From: Manduca sexta
Lineage: Eukaryota > Arthropoda > Insecta > Lepidoptera > Sphingidae
Assembly: GCF_014839805.1 (NCBI RefSeq)
Contig: NC_051118.1
Coordinates: forward strand, 9,788,391-9,852,390
DNA length: 64,000 bases
Direction of reading: 5' to 3'
This document shows positions 1 to 9,601 of the stretch, piece after piece. The notes under the pieces are model-generated. The model was given only the letters and a program-made list of their open reading frames with translations. It ran no database searches and had not been told where the DNA came from. Position numbers and translations under genes: made by a program. Position 1 is the stretch's first letter. Every line of letters begins with the position of its first letter.

Positions 1-5
1 ATTTG

Positions 6-460
6 TTTTTTTTATTGCTTTGAATGACAAGACAAGCTTGCCGTTGTTCGCCTGATCGTATGTATACGATACGACCGCCCATAAACAGTAGAAACCCCAT
101 TCAACATCTTGAATTACAAAGTATTGTTTGGTATTTCACTGCGCTCGCCATCCTGAAACATGAGGTGCTAAGTCTTATTATGTCCTGTAGTTATACTGGC
201 TACAATGTCCTTCAAACCGGAACACGACAGTGACTACACGCTGCTGCTAGGCGGCAGAAAGATATTGCGGTGGTACCTACCCAGGCGAACTGTCACATAT
301 GAGAGACCTACGACCAGTGAAAGTTCTTAAATATTAATCCACATTTGTTTTGACGGGCTCCTGTCGGCGAGGTGTTACTAGTCGATGCAATGGCAGGTTT
401 TAACTTTAACACCTCGTGTATAGTGATAGTTATCCGGACGGATACAAATATCCTACCACC
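6..460 (-). repeat. Family C non-LTR-type element, near full length
   Basis: Dispersed repeat lying on the minus strand: its A-rich tail is the T-run at positions 5-13 and its 5' end is near 458 ('ggatacaaatatcctacca' on the plus strand). The body carries the landmarks of other copies in the window: 'gaatgacaagacaagcttg', 'cactgcgctcgccatcctg', 'gacctacgaccagtg'. The same order is seen in opposite orientation at 33,028-33,472. The one-sided A-rich tail suggests retroposition by a non-LTR element; no reverse-transcriptase ORF is present, so it is a 3' end or a SINE-like derivative. No clear TSD. Similar 3' ends are common in Lepidoptera (general knowledge). The element is a repeat with high certainty; its LINE or SINE class is inferred. 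Confidence 0.7.
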
Positions 461-737
461 AGCCAAGTGGAATATAGTATCCGCCTAAATTGTTCGCGCA
501 CGGCACGTAACCGACACGTCACCGCTACGTGAACGGCAAACTACGCGTTATTACTACACAGTGTATCTATATCAGTTATTCAAAATAATTTTGTTATTTA
601 TTTCACATATATTTATAGATAACATGTAAAATATCTTTGAAAGTGTGACTCACCGTATGTGTGAAATATAATTAGCTATGATTTTCGGATTTTGTGTATA
701 AACACCATGCATTATACCTCGGAAGTGAATCGACACT

Positions 738-960
738 TCTATACTTATAAATGCGAAAGTGACTCTGTCTGTTATGTATTTACAGGTAAATCATTGAACC
801 AATTTTAATAAAATTTAGTAGTTGTAGACCCTTGATAAATTTATGTATAGAGGTAGTTTGTGACCCTAGGAAATAATTAATATTATTTACCAGTCATACT
901 ATTATGTTAATATAACCTATATTAAACCACTTTTTAGATCTGACGCCTCCTTCTTTTGCC
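738..960 (+). mobile_element. Helitron-like fragment (family J, 5' part)
   Basis: Starts with 'cttataaatgcgaaagtgac' and 'tctgtctgttatg', followed by 'attgaaccaattttaataaa', the opening of a short non-autonomous repeat common in Lepidoptera whose other end is a GC hairpin followed by CTAGT. That 3' end is missing, so this is a 5' fragment. The same opening recurs at 2,146. The assignment to Helitrons rests on the 3' ends of related copies at 8,341-8,556, not on this fragment. Confidence 0.45.
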
Positions 961-1254
961 ATTAGTTTATATTCCCGAGTTGTACTACTGTCCGTATATG
1001 AATTGGGTAAGAACAGGTTGGAGCGGTAAGTGTTGGTAACCGCGACCGCTCATAGATGTTCAAACTTCGTCCAAAAGGGTCTCGAAGTTAGAACTTTACT
1101 TGACTGAAGCTAAATTGGCGGTAAGTTTAAGAGAAAATGGTTTTTAGTTTTTGTGTAGTTGAGTTCGTTTTTCAATATTTTTACTCACAACGTGAGATAT
1201 TGGTCTGATTCCTAAATACTATCGATATGTCATCGTCTTTCCTATAAATAGTTG

Positions 1255-1475
1255 CGTGGGTATACGGGATGAGGACTGTGAGGTCCAGGGTTCAATTCCC
1301 ATGTTTGACAACATTTATCAAGGTTTTTGTAACACCTACGATATGCTCTCACATTTCACATCACCTCCTATCAAATCATGGAACGAAATACAAATAACAA
1401 AAGTCAATGCACTAGTTGTGCCTCTGCCTACCCCTATGAGGATAAGAGGTGTGGGTGTGTATACGATTTGGGTAC
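1255..1475 (+). mobile_element. SINE-B, diverged, head partly lost
   Basis: Contains the B-box-like 'agggttcaattcccatg' at about 1,288 (Pol III internal promoter form GGTTCNANNCC) and the SINE-B 3' landmarks 'tatcaaatcatggaacgaaa', 'gcactagttgtgcctctgcc' and 'tacccctatgaggata'. The tRNA-like A box is not recognisable. The reference copy in the window is 9,866-10,131. An open frame runs through it but is a by-product of the SINE. Old copy, judged by divergence. Confidence 0.7.
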
Positions 1476-1479
1476 TCTG

Positions 1480-1720
1480 AATTGGAGCATAGGGGATCAT
1501 GTCGGACAGGCTGCAGGAGTCAACACTAAGGCATGTGGATTAGCCAGACCAAGGGGGATAGTTATTGAAGGGCTAGGCGGTGAACAGCACCGGAGAGTCA
1601 GGGGAGGGAACCTAAAACTTTTTTGCCCCACAGGCCACCACTGGTCAAGGGAAGCATTATATTTGCACCTGGACTTTTGATTACCCAGCTATACCACAGA
1701 ACTGACCTGACTGGACTGAA
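1480..1720. other. GC-richer unclassified segment
   Basis: Follows the SINE-B 3' end and is richer in G and C than its surroundings ('aacagcaccggagagtcagg', 'ttgccccacaggccaccact'). A frame ending at 1,680 reads through it and includes RVRGGNLKLFCPTGHHWSRE, which has the look of a decayed repeat-encoded C-terminus, but I cannot place it in a family. It has no second copy in the window. It could be a LINE 3' fragment or a single-copy segment. Confidence 0.3.
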
Positions 1721-2145
1721 TAATATGCTTCTTTAAGAAGACAGTTAATATTTCAGAAAATCCTTATTATAAGCTACGAAACAAGATTTATTGAACGCAT
1801 TTTATGAATAAAATTCATATATCTGTGTTCCACTTTGCTTGCGGTTAGAATTCTTAATGTATCCTGTGCTGTATAACTTACTTTAATGTGTTCCTGTAAG
1901 CACGTAAACACATACATTAACTCCAACCCCATTCGTGACCTCAAACAAATCAGAATTCTCGCTCAAATAAACCACTGAGTTATAACAGCAGACAATTTAC
2001 GGAATGGATTCTGCTATGTAGGTTTTACTGTAAGTCAACATTAATTACTCATAGCTAGAGTTGGTTTTGTCAATTCTGAGGGAGGGGAAATGAGGATTGC
2101 AAATTGAGATCAGATATTCTTGCTCGTGTATGGATTTTAATGCAA

Positions 2146-2400
2146 ACTTATAAATGCGAAAGTAACTCTGTCTGTTACGCCTTTAGGGATGAACTGATTT
2201 CAATACCTATTGATTTCTTAAATTGTTTACGCGAAGGTTAAAAAATAATAAATATCAAAATCGATAAAATCCGTAAAATAGTTTTATATTAATGATTTCA
2301 ATAAAAATTGGTATGGAGACACTTTTTAACCCAGAAAATACATACCAGGACTTTTATCCTAAAAAAACACGAGAGCGAAGGCACAAATAAAAGCTATTTT
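2146..2400 (+). mobile_element. Helitron-like element (family J) interrupted by an E insertion
   Basis: Opens with 'acttataaatgcgaaagtaa' and 'ctctgtctgttacgc', continues to 'gaactgatttcaata', is interrupted at 2,206-2,292, and resumes with 'ttggtatggagaca' and 'ggacttttatcctaaaaaaa', ending near 'gcgaaggcacaaataaaagc' (a decayed form of the GC-hairpin/CTAG end). It serves as the dated target for the inserted E element. No protein is encoded. Confidence 0.6.
2206..2292. mobile_element. Short foldback (family E) insertion with 11-bp TSD
   Basis: An 87-bp insert in the Helitron-like copy at 2,146-2,400. It is flanked by an exact direct repeat 'tgatttcaata' (2,195-2,205 and 2,293-2,303), read as the TSD. 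Its left half contains 'gtttacgcgaaggtt', the reverse complement of the E motif 'aacattcgcgtaaac', and its right half 'cgataaaatccg' and 'aatagttttat' in forward sense, so it is a condensed inverted arrangement like the loci at 14.6 and 22.4 kb. Confidence 0.6.
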
Positions 2401-2989
2401 GCTATAAAAAGGTTGCGTAGTGTTTGTCTAACAATTTTTATATTAGTACAAAAACCCAACAACATTTCCCTACCATAATTCATTTCACAAAACCAGCGAA
2501 ATGCCTGCGCGCGTTTTCCGCACCATAAAACACCATAATTGAGAAATGGCGGTTGCGAAAGTCGTTCAAGAGATGGCGCTGTATTAAATTAGGGCGTAAC
2601 CGTTTTGGCGGGCAATATTTCAAGGATTTTGACAGTTAAAAGAACGATTCTCCCAAATTCGCGGGAATTTTAACTTGGCCTTTGTTTAAAATCAACGTTG
2701 AAGATAATTTGGTGAAGTAGTTTGAAACTGCGGCTTGCGGTGACAAATGGCGAACAACTTCTGTGAAATATTGCGTTTTAGAATCTAGTTCATAATTTAA
2801 AAATTAGAGGGACTATAAATAAAACTAAGTTGAAGACATTTATTTCTTTATGGGTAAAATTTGTTCGACATTTCATTTATATTTGATAGATGTTATAGCT
2901 GGATTATTATTGGAAATTTTATTTCCAATAAAAATTATATTTTAGTATCGACATATTTTCAGTAATGGAAGGAAATAATTCGTAATTAA

Positions 2990-3297
2990 CTGGTGGTAAG
3001 TCGCTCATATGTGGGAGTCCGCCTGGGCAAGTACCACCGCAATGTCTATTTCTGCCGCCAAGCAGCAGTGTGTAGTCATTGTTGTGTTTCGGTTTAAAGG
3101 GCATTGTAGCCAGTGTAGCTACTGGACATAATGAGACTTAACATTTCACGTCTCAGGATGGCGAGCTCAGTGGAATACCAAAGAATACTCTGTAAATCAA
3201 GGTATTGGATGGTGTTTCTACTGTGTATGGGCGGTCATATCGCTTACAATCAGGTGGACGGCAAGCTCGTCTCGTCATTCATAGCAATAAAAAAACA
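2990..3297 (+). repeat. Family C element, 5' truncated
   Basis: Begins at 'ctggtggtaag' and runs through 'ctcatatgtgggagtccgcc', 'ggtattggatggtgtttcta', 'gcttacaatcaggtggacgg' and 'caagctcgtctcgtcattca' to a tail 'agcaataaaaaaa'. It lacks the 5' module seen in the full copy at 33,028. 5' truncation plus an A tail is the usual mark of target-primed reverse transcription. No convincing TSD. Confidence 0.7.
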
Positions 3298-3299
3298 AG

Positions 3300-4455
3300 A
3301 TAAGCAAGCTTGCTGAGTAGAACTCTCCAACAATAGCGGGAATTAAACAAAAACACATTTTCCAACAAACTATCTAAGGCTTACAAAAGCTGTAGTAAAA
3401 ATAGTGTTTCCTTTATTTGACAACTATAAACATAGCATCCAACCATACCAATAAATGTACTCGTGCAATAAAACGGGAATAAAACCCGACTGCGGGAAAG
3501 GGTATGAGCCGGGACGCACTAAAATACCAACAACTGTTGAATAAGTTTCCTTGCAACGCTTTTGTAATTCGGCTCGCTGTTTTATACCAATTTTTAATTA
3601 TATAACGCCATATTGATTTTAGGTACGTCACTTACATATTACGTAAGTTATTCTACAAGAAAAATAAAAAAATTGTTACGACATTAAAAAACATGATAAA
3701 CCGTTTAGGTATTTGTTCAGGCAAGGCTTTTTAATCTTTTCAATCAGTCGCTTCAGTTATGTCAGCGTCTGTGCCATGCCTTATCTACACATAAAATATA
3801 TAAGTCAACCGTCTGACCTAGGAATCAGATCTAAAAACAACAATTTACAAGTCAAACTATCATACCATAATTACATTCTGACTGAAAAACATTATCTCAA
3901 AGGATAAAAACACGCATAGGCATATATCGTAGAAATTCAGAGCAAAAATAGAACAATTTCACCCTGACCGAAACAAGGTTAGTACAGTAAGCGCCGCAAG
4001 TTATTCGCTCCAGACAAAGCCGGACAATAAAACGGGATCAAAACTTGCGCCGGCAGTCGCACACTCGGTATTTACGACTTTGTTTACTACGATAGAAAAA
4101 TATTGGACTACTGTCGGACCATTAATGAATTTATATTGTAGGTTTGCACGCCGATCTGCCCTTGTTAAAATTTTATGGTATGTACAGTAGCTCTCAGGGA
4201 TAATATTGCTAAATATTAATAATATTTTTTGATTTAAAGCAAGAGTTCTCGAGGTTAGCATATTTTTTAAATTAAAATCGTATGCTTTATATTTCTCTCT
4301 TGTGCCAAAATTTGGTAGAGTATGTAAATATCGTCGCTATGCCTATTTTTGCCACCACGCAGCTGCAATAAACAGTTTTTGAGTTATTGTTTAAACATTG
4401 TAATTACGAGTTAATATGTGATATAACATGTAATGTCTCAAGATATAGAATAATT
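3300..4455. other. No gene or recognised repeat
   Basis: AT-rich sequence. Two places share the short string 'caataaaacggga' (about 3,467 and 4,025), perhaps weakly related old repeats. Open frames here (72 codons at 3,413-3,631 and 86 codons at 4,001-4,261, both minus) show no domain, codon bias or conserved motif. Confidence 0.4.
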
Positions 4456-4567
4456 ATTAATCAAAGTAGGATATTTGACCCTAGTCAAATACCCTACTTT
4501 GATTAATTAAAAAAATGAATAAAATAAAACAAATACCTTAGTATTTGTTTTATTTTATTCATTTTTT
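4456..4567. repeat. Twin adjacent near-perfect hairpins
   Basis: Hairpin 1 has 24-bp arms at 4,456-4,479 and 4,484-4,507 with one mismatch and a 4-base loop. Hairpin 2 has perfect 27-bp arms at 4,510-4,536 and 4,541-4,567, also with a 4-base loop. Only two bases separate them. The first arm core is 'aatcaaagtagg', the second 'aataaaataaaacaaatac'. The arms match no other repeat in the window. Possible explanations are a tiny foldback element, template-switch replication, or a transcribed double stem-loop; the sequence alone does not decide. Confidence 0.85.
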
Positions 4568-5223
4568 AACACGTAACAGCAATTTATATGAAATGAAATC
4601 CTTCTGTGAAAATAGCATTAAAATTTGATAAGAATTTAGGCAGTAATACAAATTGGGCGTGGAGTAGGAATATCGCTCGATGTCTTTCTTTCACAGATCG
4701 TAATGCCCGTTGACATCACATGCAAGTATATCGTCACTTATCTATTTTTTGACATTCACCTCTACTTCTAAATTTCAATGGCTTACAACTTGTGGATTTA
4801 TCAACAGATTTCAATGATTCCTTCTGTTTTAGAATTCATACGACGTACATATTTTATAAAAGTTAAAAAAAAAGAAGTCAATCATCGTATTAAGGTAGTA
4901 ATACCAATATTTACGGGCAGCTTTATCGACATGCGCCTTCTCCATTATAAATAATGCAAATAGATGTTCGCAATCAAATAAATTCTGAACAACATTTTTC
5001 ACCCTGTTCCCGGTTCATTTCCCAGTCCGTCTGTTGGTCCCGGGGGCGTGTTGGACTAGATCGTTTCCTCCCTCACCTCCCTACCGGAACACTAATGATT
5101 CCGTTTACATTGTACGCCATTAAAAAACTAATCTAACTCGCATTTGTTTACGCGATGGGATGTTGGTCATGTTTAATTTAAATAAAAGAGAGGATTCTGT
5201 CTGTTTTGAAATAAATATACTGA
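4568..5223. other. No gene or recognised repeat
   Basis: AT-rich sequence with a slightly GC-richer patch at about 5,000-5,100 ('ctgttcccggttcatttccc'). A 60-codon frame there has no recognisable feature. Confidence 0.4.
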
Positions 5224-5467
5224 TGGTAGTATATTTATAGTCCGTATAGCAATCACCGTAATAAGACGTAAAACCCGCCATAGTGGCCTACGTGTATCGT
5301 GTTCCGGGATCAGCTTGTGTATATCCGGTTCCAACAGGCCGGCATAATTGTGTCGACTGGTGAGGGGTAATCATCTCTCGTCAGTCAACATTCTTTAAGA
5401 CCCCACTCCACTTACCATCAGGTACAGTAAAGCACTTTGCCGTGTAATATAAAAAGAAAAAAAAATA
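5224..5467 (+). repeat. Family D non-LTR-type element
   Basis: Starts with a decayed 'tggtagtatatttatag', then 'acgtaaaacccgccatagtg', 'gttccgggatcagcttgtgt', 'ccaacaggccggcataattg', 'ggggtaatcatctctcgtca' and 'ccactccacttaccatcagg', ending in an A-rich tail at about 5,448-5,467. This is one of the best D copies and defines the module order: 5' module shared with C, D-specific centre, 3' 'cttaccatcagg', A tail. It encodes no protein; retroposition is inferred from the tail. Confidence 0.7.
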
Positions 5468-5857
5468 ATTTATACATTGTGTCATAATTTTGCATTTCCC
5501 CATATAAAAAATAGTTATTTACATTGGAGTAAAACTCCAAGGAAATGTTTAACATAAACCAACATAATTGCCTCTTTGTGCCTTGACCCACGACTCTGCC
5601 TTATTTCCGTCCCATTATTAGCATAAGTATAGCGTGTAACTGAACTGGGCTCGTATAAATACTCTCTTTATGGTTTACCCTTACATAAATGTCTCGCGAT
5701 ATACCTAGGTCATTTTTTATAAGTTGATGACGAAAGTTGATCACCTGGTAAGTCAATAGTATGAATAGGATGTACCTAAAATTTCTAGAAATTTTAAGTG
5801 TAACTATAAAAAGAAGGATCCTGCGAATTTTGGTTGGTATGCCAGTGTCTGTACATA

Positions 5858-6192
5858 ATAATAATAATAATATCAGCCCTGTATTATATACTGGCCCACT
5901 GCTGAGCACGGGCCCTCCTCTACTACTGAGAGGGATTAGGCCTTAGTCCACCACGCTGGCCTAGTGCGGATTGATAGACTTCACACACTTTCGAAATTCC
6001 TATAGAGACCTTCTCGGATGTGCAGGTTTCCTCACGATGTTTTCCTTCACCGTTAAAGCGAACGATAAATTCACAAAGAATACACACGTGATTTTTTAGA
6101 AAAGTCAGAGGTGTGTGCCCCTTGGGATTTGAACCTGCGGACATTCGTCTTGGCAGTCCGTTCCACAACCAACTAGGCTATCGCAGCCTGTG
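5858..6192 (-). mobile_element. SINE-A, full length, with 13-bp TSD
   Basis: Complete tRNA-derived SINE on the minus strand. On its own strand the head reads 'gcgatagcctagttgg' (A-box form TRGCNNAGYNGG) and 'aggttcaaatcccaaggggc' (B box); the core has 'gaggaaacctgcacatccga' and the tail is (ATT)n, seen as 'ataataataataata' from 5,856. An exact direct repeat 'gtgtctgtacata' flanks it (5,845-5,857 and 6,193-6,205), so it is a clean target-primed insertion and probably young. Its right TSD overlaps the edge of the hAT MITE that follows. SINE-A resembles widespread lepidopteran SINEs; the formal family name was not checked. Confidence 0.88.
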
Positions 6193-6206
6193 GTGTCTGT
6201 ACATAG

Positions 6207-6358
6207 CGAAGGCTAAAATTGTCCGAATGGGAACCCATAACATAAAGTAGGTATTAATATGCATAAAGACTGTCTGCGAATCTTGCTAATGATAAAACTT
6301 ATATAAATTACGCAAGGGAAGCCGGCAGGAATCGGGTTATATGGACTCTACATCACTG
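6207..6358 (-). mobile_element. hAT-type MITE (family K), one terminus lost
   Basis: Right end 'ggaagccggcaggaatcggg', 'ttatatggactc', 'catcactg' is the family-K left terminus in reverse. The left end begins at 'cgaaggct', without the expected 'cagtgg'. An exact 8-bp repeat 'gtacatag' lies on both sides (6,199-6,206 and 6,359-6,366), the TSD length of the hAT superfamily. Non-autonomous: no transposase. The loss of the first six bases sits exactly where the neighbouring SINE's TSD ends. Confidence 0.65.
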
Positions 6359-6519
6359 GTACATAGGGTTAGAGACTAGGTCCAATGCTCACTCGGATGA
6401 TGCTATACTACCGAGTGTAGACATTGCGCCGTAAGACCGGTGATACCAACATAATCGTTTCACTCAGAGGTGGTATCGAAGCTTTGTTCCTGCGAAAAAA
6501 AAATTGTACAACGCTATTA

Positions 6520-6597
6520 TACATACGCTTGTTTTATTTATCATTTACATGTAAATCTTTGGTGTTAAATAAAAATATTTTTCATTTCATTTCGAAC
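6520..6597 (+). repeat. Possible LINE 3' end
   Basis: The run 'catttacatgtaaatctttg', 'gtgttaaataaaaatatttt', 'tcatttcatttcg' looks like a LINE 3' end: a polyadenylation-like AATAAA followed by a short simple-repeat tail. No reverse-transcriptase residues are readable upstream. Single copy in the window. Confidence 0.3.
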
Positions 6598-6814
6598 GTT
6601 TTTTTTCATGAGGTCACGAGAAAATGAGCCCACTGCACCTGAGGGTCCAGATAGTGTCGAATGATGAGAAAAGCTTACCACTCAGTCGACTAGTTTTTGC
6701 TAAGTTTGAAACCGGATATATACTGATTCAAAGTCTTATTAATGAATGTATGTATAGGTACATCTGTTACTGTTATATGCTCCGCCCGTGTGTCAAAGTT
6801 TTTTTCTTAATTAG

Positions 6815-7081
6815 TATTTCTTTGAATGACGAGACGAGCTTGCCATTCGCCTGACAGTAAGCGATACGACCGCCCATAAGCAAGCAAGTTTTGTTCGGTA
6901 TTCCACTGCGCTCGCCATCCAGAGACGTGAGATGTCAAGTCTCATTATGTCCAGTGGTTACACTAGCTACAATGTCCTTCAAACCGGAACACAACAGTGA
7001 CTACACACTTCTGGCAGCAGATACAGACATTGCGGTGGTACCTACCCAGGTGGACTGTCACATATGAGAGACCTACCACCT
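6815..7081 (-). repeat. Family C element
   Basis: Minus-strand copy: 'tgaatgacgagacgagcttg', 'gtaagcgatacgaccgccca', 'cactgcgctcgccatcc', 'gcggtggtacctacccaggt', 'catatgagagacctaccacc'. The part near 'ataagcaagcaagttttgtt' is condensed relative to other copies. The 5' module is absent (5' truncated). The A tail is short, about 6,800-6,815. Confidence 0.7.
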
Positions 7082-7306
7082 AATAGTATTTTCGGGATAA
7101 AAGTCCTGCTTTATTTTTCTCGGGATAAAAAATAGCATAAAGCATTGAAGTAACGTAGGTTCTATCTATTAATGCAAGAAATCACAAAATTAATTTAAGA
7201 GTTCCTGAAATTAGCGCGTTTAAAAAAACAAACTCTTTAGCTTTATATGAGATATAATAGATTTTGTTGCTCGTCCTTTAACTTTAAATATTTTTATAAT
7301 ACGTAT

Positions 7307-7612
7307 GAATGAATCCCTCCTAGCCGAATTTCGGCCACGGCGGCCAATCTCAACGGAGATTAGCCAGGTACACAGGATATATTATAGTGCACAAGTATGT
7401 GCGCAATACACAGGTGCACTCTCTGTTCCTTCACTCTCATAGTTCGGTGAGACGGCAATCCGACATGACCGGAGAGAAATCAGGCGCAGGACCAACGGCT
7501 TTACGTGCTTTCCGAGGCACGGGGGTATCACACCGCCAACTTCCTGACTCCGAGCTGCGACTGAGCAATTTTTTTTTAAGATGGAAAAACCCAGCCTCTT
7601 GTCACAGTACAC
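7307..7612 (-). mobile_element. SINE-F, 5' truncated
   Basis: Same family as 43,070-43,460: 'aatccctcctagccgaattt', 'cggccacggcggccaatctc', 'gcgcaatacacaggtgcact', 'ggctttacgtgctttccgag', 'gactccgagctgcgactgag'. The SINE runs on the minus strand and the tRNA-like head is missing. 'tacgtat' occurs on both sides (7,300-7,306 and 7,613-7,619), a possible 7-bp TSD but too short to be certain. Two long overlapping open frames cross it and are artefacts. Confidence 0.75.
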
Positions 7613-8002
7613 TACGTATATCTCATATGTGGGACGTATGCGATGTTAAAAAATAACAAATGTTTCTTCAGTTATAAATATTATTTTTAATATTACAAAG
7701 CAACCACGCCATAAAATTATAAAAACGAAGGCTTAAAACAATAATTAATCTCTTCAAGTGCAAATCGTGTGTAGTGTGTGCCGATAGCATCTCGCGTGTG
7801 GGTTCGACCCCGGAAGGGGAACCTCCTCACCCCTCCCCGCGCCTATCGCCTACTCGTTCTCGGCCTCGAGTTTCTTATAACTTTTATTAAGTATACCGTT
7901 TACCGTAAGTAGACGAGGTAGAAATAATTTCATGTTATTCGCAAGGTTTCCACTTTACACTTTTTTAAGATAATGGTGTACCTAGTGAAGGAATTAAAAT
8001 AT

Positions 8003-8222
8003 TCTGGGTCATATTGATATTGCGTTATTAAATAAAACCACACACTTATCTTCTTGAATATAACACTTTATATTTAGAGTCATTTACTCGAAACAAATAT
8101 AGATAAAAATTAATTTTAATTTTACAAACCCTAATGACATTACTACAACTCTAAGAGATTTCGTCTTTCGGCAACATTACATTTTAATTCAAAAAGACAC
8201 TTGCACACGCCATATTTGCCAT
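8003..8222 (-). repeat. Family N element, half copy
   Basis: Reading the minus strand gives the right half of the N element at 12,361-12,750: 'ggcgtgtgcaag', 'atgttgcc', 'gtagtaatgtcatta', 'gtaaaattaaaatta', then the terminal 'aataacgcaatatcaatatg' and 'acccag'. The other half is absent. Non-coding. Confidence 0.6.
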
Positions 8223-8340
8223 CTGTAGAGCATAATTCCAAATTCCTAGTTGATGCTGATCGGCAAAACCTCATATCAATTTACCAGATACCAGCGAACC
8301 CAAAAACATTACAACACCACCGAAGCAGTCGTCATTATCT

Positions 8341-8556
8341 ACCTATATGCATACATATTATAAAACAAAGTCCCCTTTTCTATCTGTCTATATGTGATGG
8401 ATTTCCTCAAAAACTATTGAACAAATTTTAATCCGGTTTTCATCAATAAACAGTGTGATTCAAGACGAAGGTTTAGGTTAATAGTATATTATGAATTTCG
8501 GAACTTTTATCACGAAAAAGTCTTTCACGCAAGCGGAGCCGCGATCAAAAGCTAGT
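8341..8556 (+). mobile_element. Helitron-like element (family J), complete
   Basis: Runs from 'attataaaacaaagtcccct' and 'tctatctgtctatatgtgat' to 'ctttcacgcaagcggagccg' and 'cgatcaaaagctagt'. A GC-rich short hairpin followed within about 10 bases by CTAGT is the form of a Helitron 3' terminus, and no TSD or inverted repeat is expected for Helitrons. It encodes nothing. It resembles the small Helitron-like (Lep1-type) repeats reported from Lepidoptera; this naming is from general knowledge. Confidence 0.6.
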
Positions 8557-8585
8557 GTTTATATATATATATATATATAAACACT
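8554..8585. repeat. (TA)n perfect palindrome
   Basis: 'agtgttta', then a TA run, then 'taaacact' make a perfectly self-complementary segment of about 32 bases right at the Helitron-like 3' end. Probably (TA)n expansion at an A/T insertion point. Confidence 0.8.
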
Positions 8586-8592
8586 AAACAAA

Positions 8593-8820
8593 CCACACCA
8601 CACATTTATCCCCAAAGGGGTTTGCAGAGGCGCAACCAGGGTACCCACTTTTCGCCAAGTGTGTTTCGTCCCATGATGTGCTAGGGGGAGAGCCTATCGC
8701 CATATCGAGCACAAATTCAAAAAATCCAAATATCCCTTTGTCCAATCCGGGATTTAAACCCAAGACCTCAGAGCGTTGCCGTACCGCGCATACAGAACAA
8801 CTACGCCACCGAGGCAGTCG
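8593..8820 (-). mobile_element. SINE-B, full length
   Basis: On the minus strand the head is 'gactgcctcggtggcgtagt' and the B-box region is 'gggtttaaatcccgg', followed by 'atttggattttttg', 'gatatggcgataggctctcc', 'acttggcgaaaagtgggtac' and 'gggataaatgtgtggtgtgg' at the 3' end. The head is homologous to a tRNA with A and B boxes for Pol III. No certain TSD. The overlapping 87-codon frame is not a gene. Confidence 0.8.
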
Positions 8821-8822
8821 AA

Positions 8823-9600
8823 AAACAAGACAATTAACACAAAACATATGTCCTAATTCTCAATAGTGTTAGCTCGGCATGTTACTAAGCAGCGTCCATG
8901 ACCTATCTGAGTCCTGAATCACCGTCGCCTTTTGGTCTGATGACGTCACAAGTCACAGCCCAGTTAGATCTAGTAATTCAGTCCATTGGCTAAAATCTAT
9001 TGTCAAATAAGGCCACATCCCGTATCAACTTCTTACACAGAATTCTCGTAACAAATTGATTCCATAGTGATAAGTCGTCGGTCGGACTACGGACTTTTGT
9101 TCGTATGTATGTGAGATAGAGTTTGGAAAAATTACTTTGTTAGTAGTAGCAGTTTGAGGTTCAACCTTTATTGGTGAAAACATGTTTTTCGATTCGTATA
9201 AGTCAGTGTTTTTTTGTGGCTGCAATAAAATATTATAGAACGAAAATAAAACCAACTAACAGTTAAGTACTTGAGCTTCTCCTTAACTATTTTATTTGAG
9301 CGATATCAGAGCCTTAAGCATTAAGATAAGGTTTAATTATAATCTAGGTAATGTATAATCATCAATTTCTATATTTTATGCGTTGCAATACCATTCAGGC
9401 GATTGATATAAAATATGTTGACAATTTATTGCTTCCATTGACAGAAATATCGGCATTTCAATTAAATTTTTGAATGTGTTTAGATTTAAACAAAAGATAC
9501 TTTGGAACCGATAGGTGTCGCTGTCAAGATCTAAAAATTTAAAGCGTAGTCTAATGAAGCCTATACAGAAAGCAATCTTATTTTGAGTCCCATGGCCAAC
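8823..9600. other. No gene or recognised repeat
   Basis: Mixed-composition sequence between repeats. Open frames of about 76 codons are present without motifs. 'tgatgacgtcac' at about 8,939 is a short palindromic string of CRE type, not interpretable alone. Confidence 0.4.
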
Positions 9601-9601
9601 T

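Noticed and set aside
3460..4040. Two minus-strand frames sharing 'caataaaacggga' on the plus strand, possible duplicated gene
   Set aside because: Similarity is limited to about 13 bases; the translations do not align.
5601..5909. 102-codon minus frame
   Set aside because: Begins in the tail of a SINE-A and continues in AT-rich spacer; leucine/isoleucine-rich translation typical of random AT-rich DNA.
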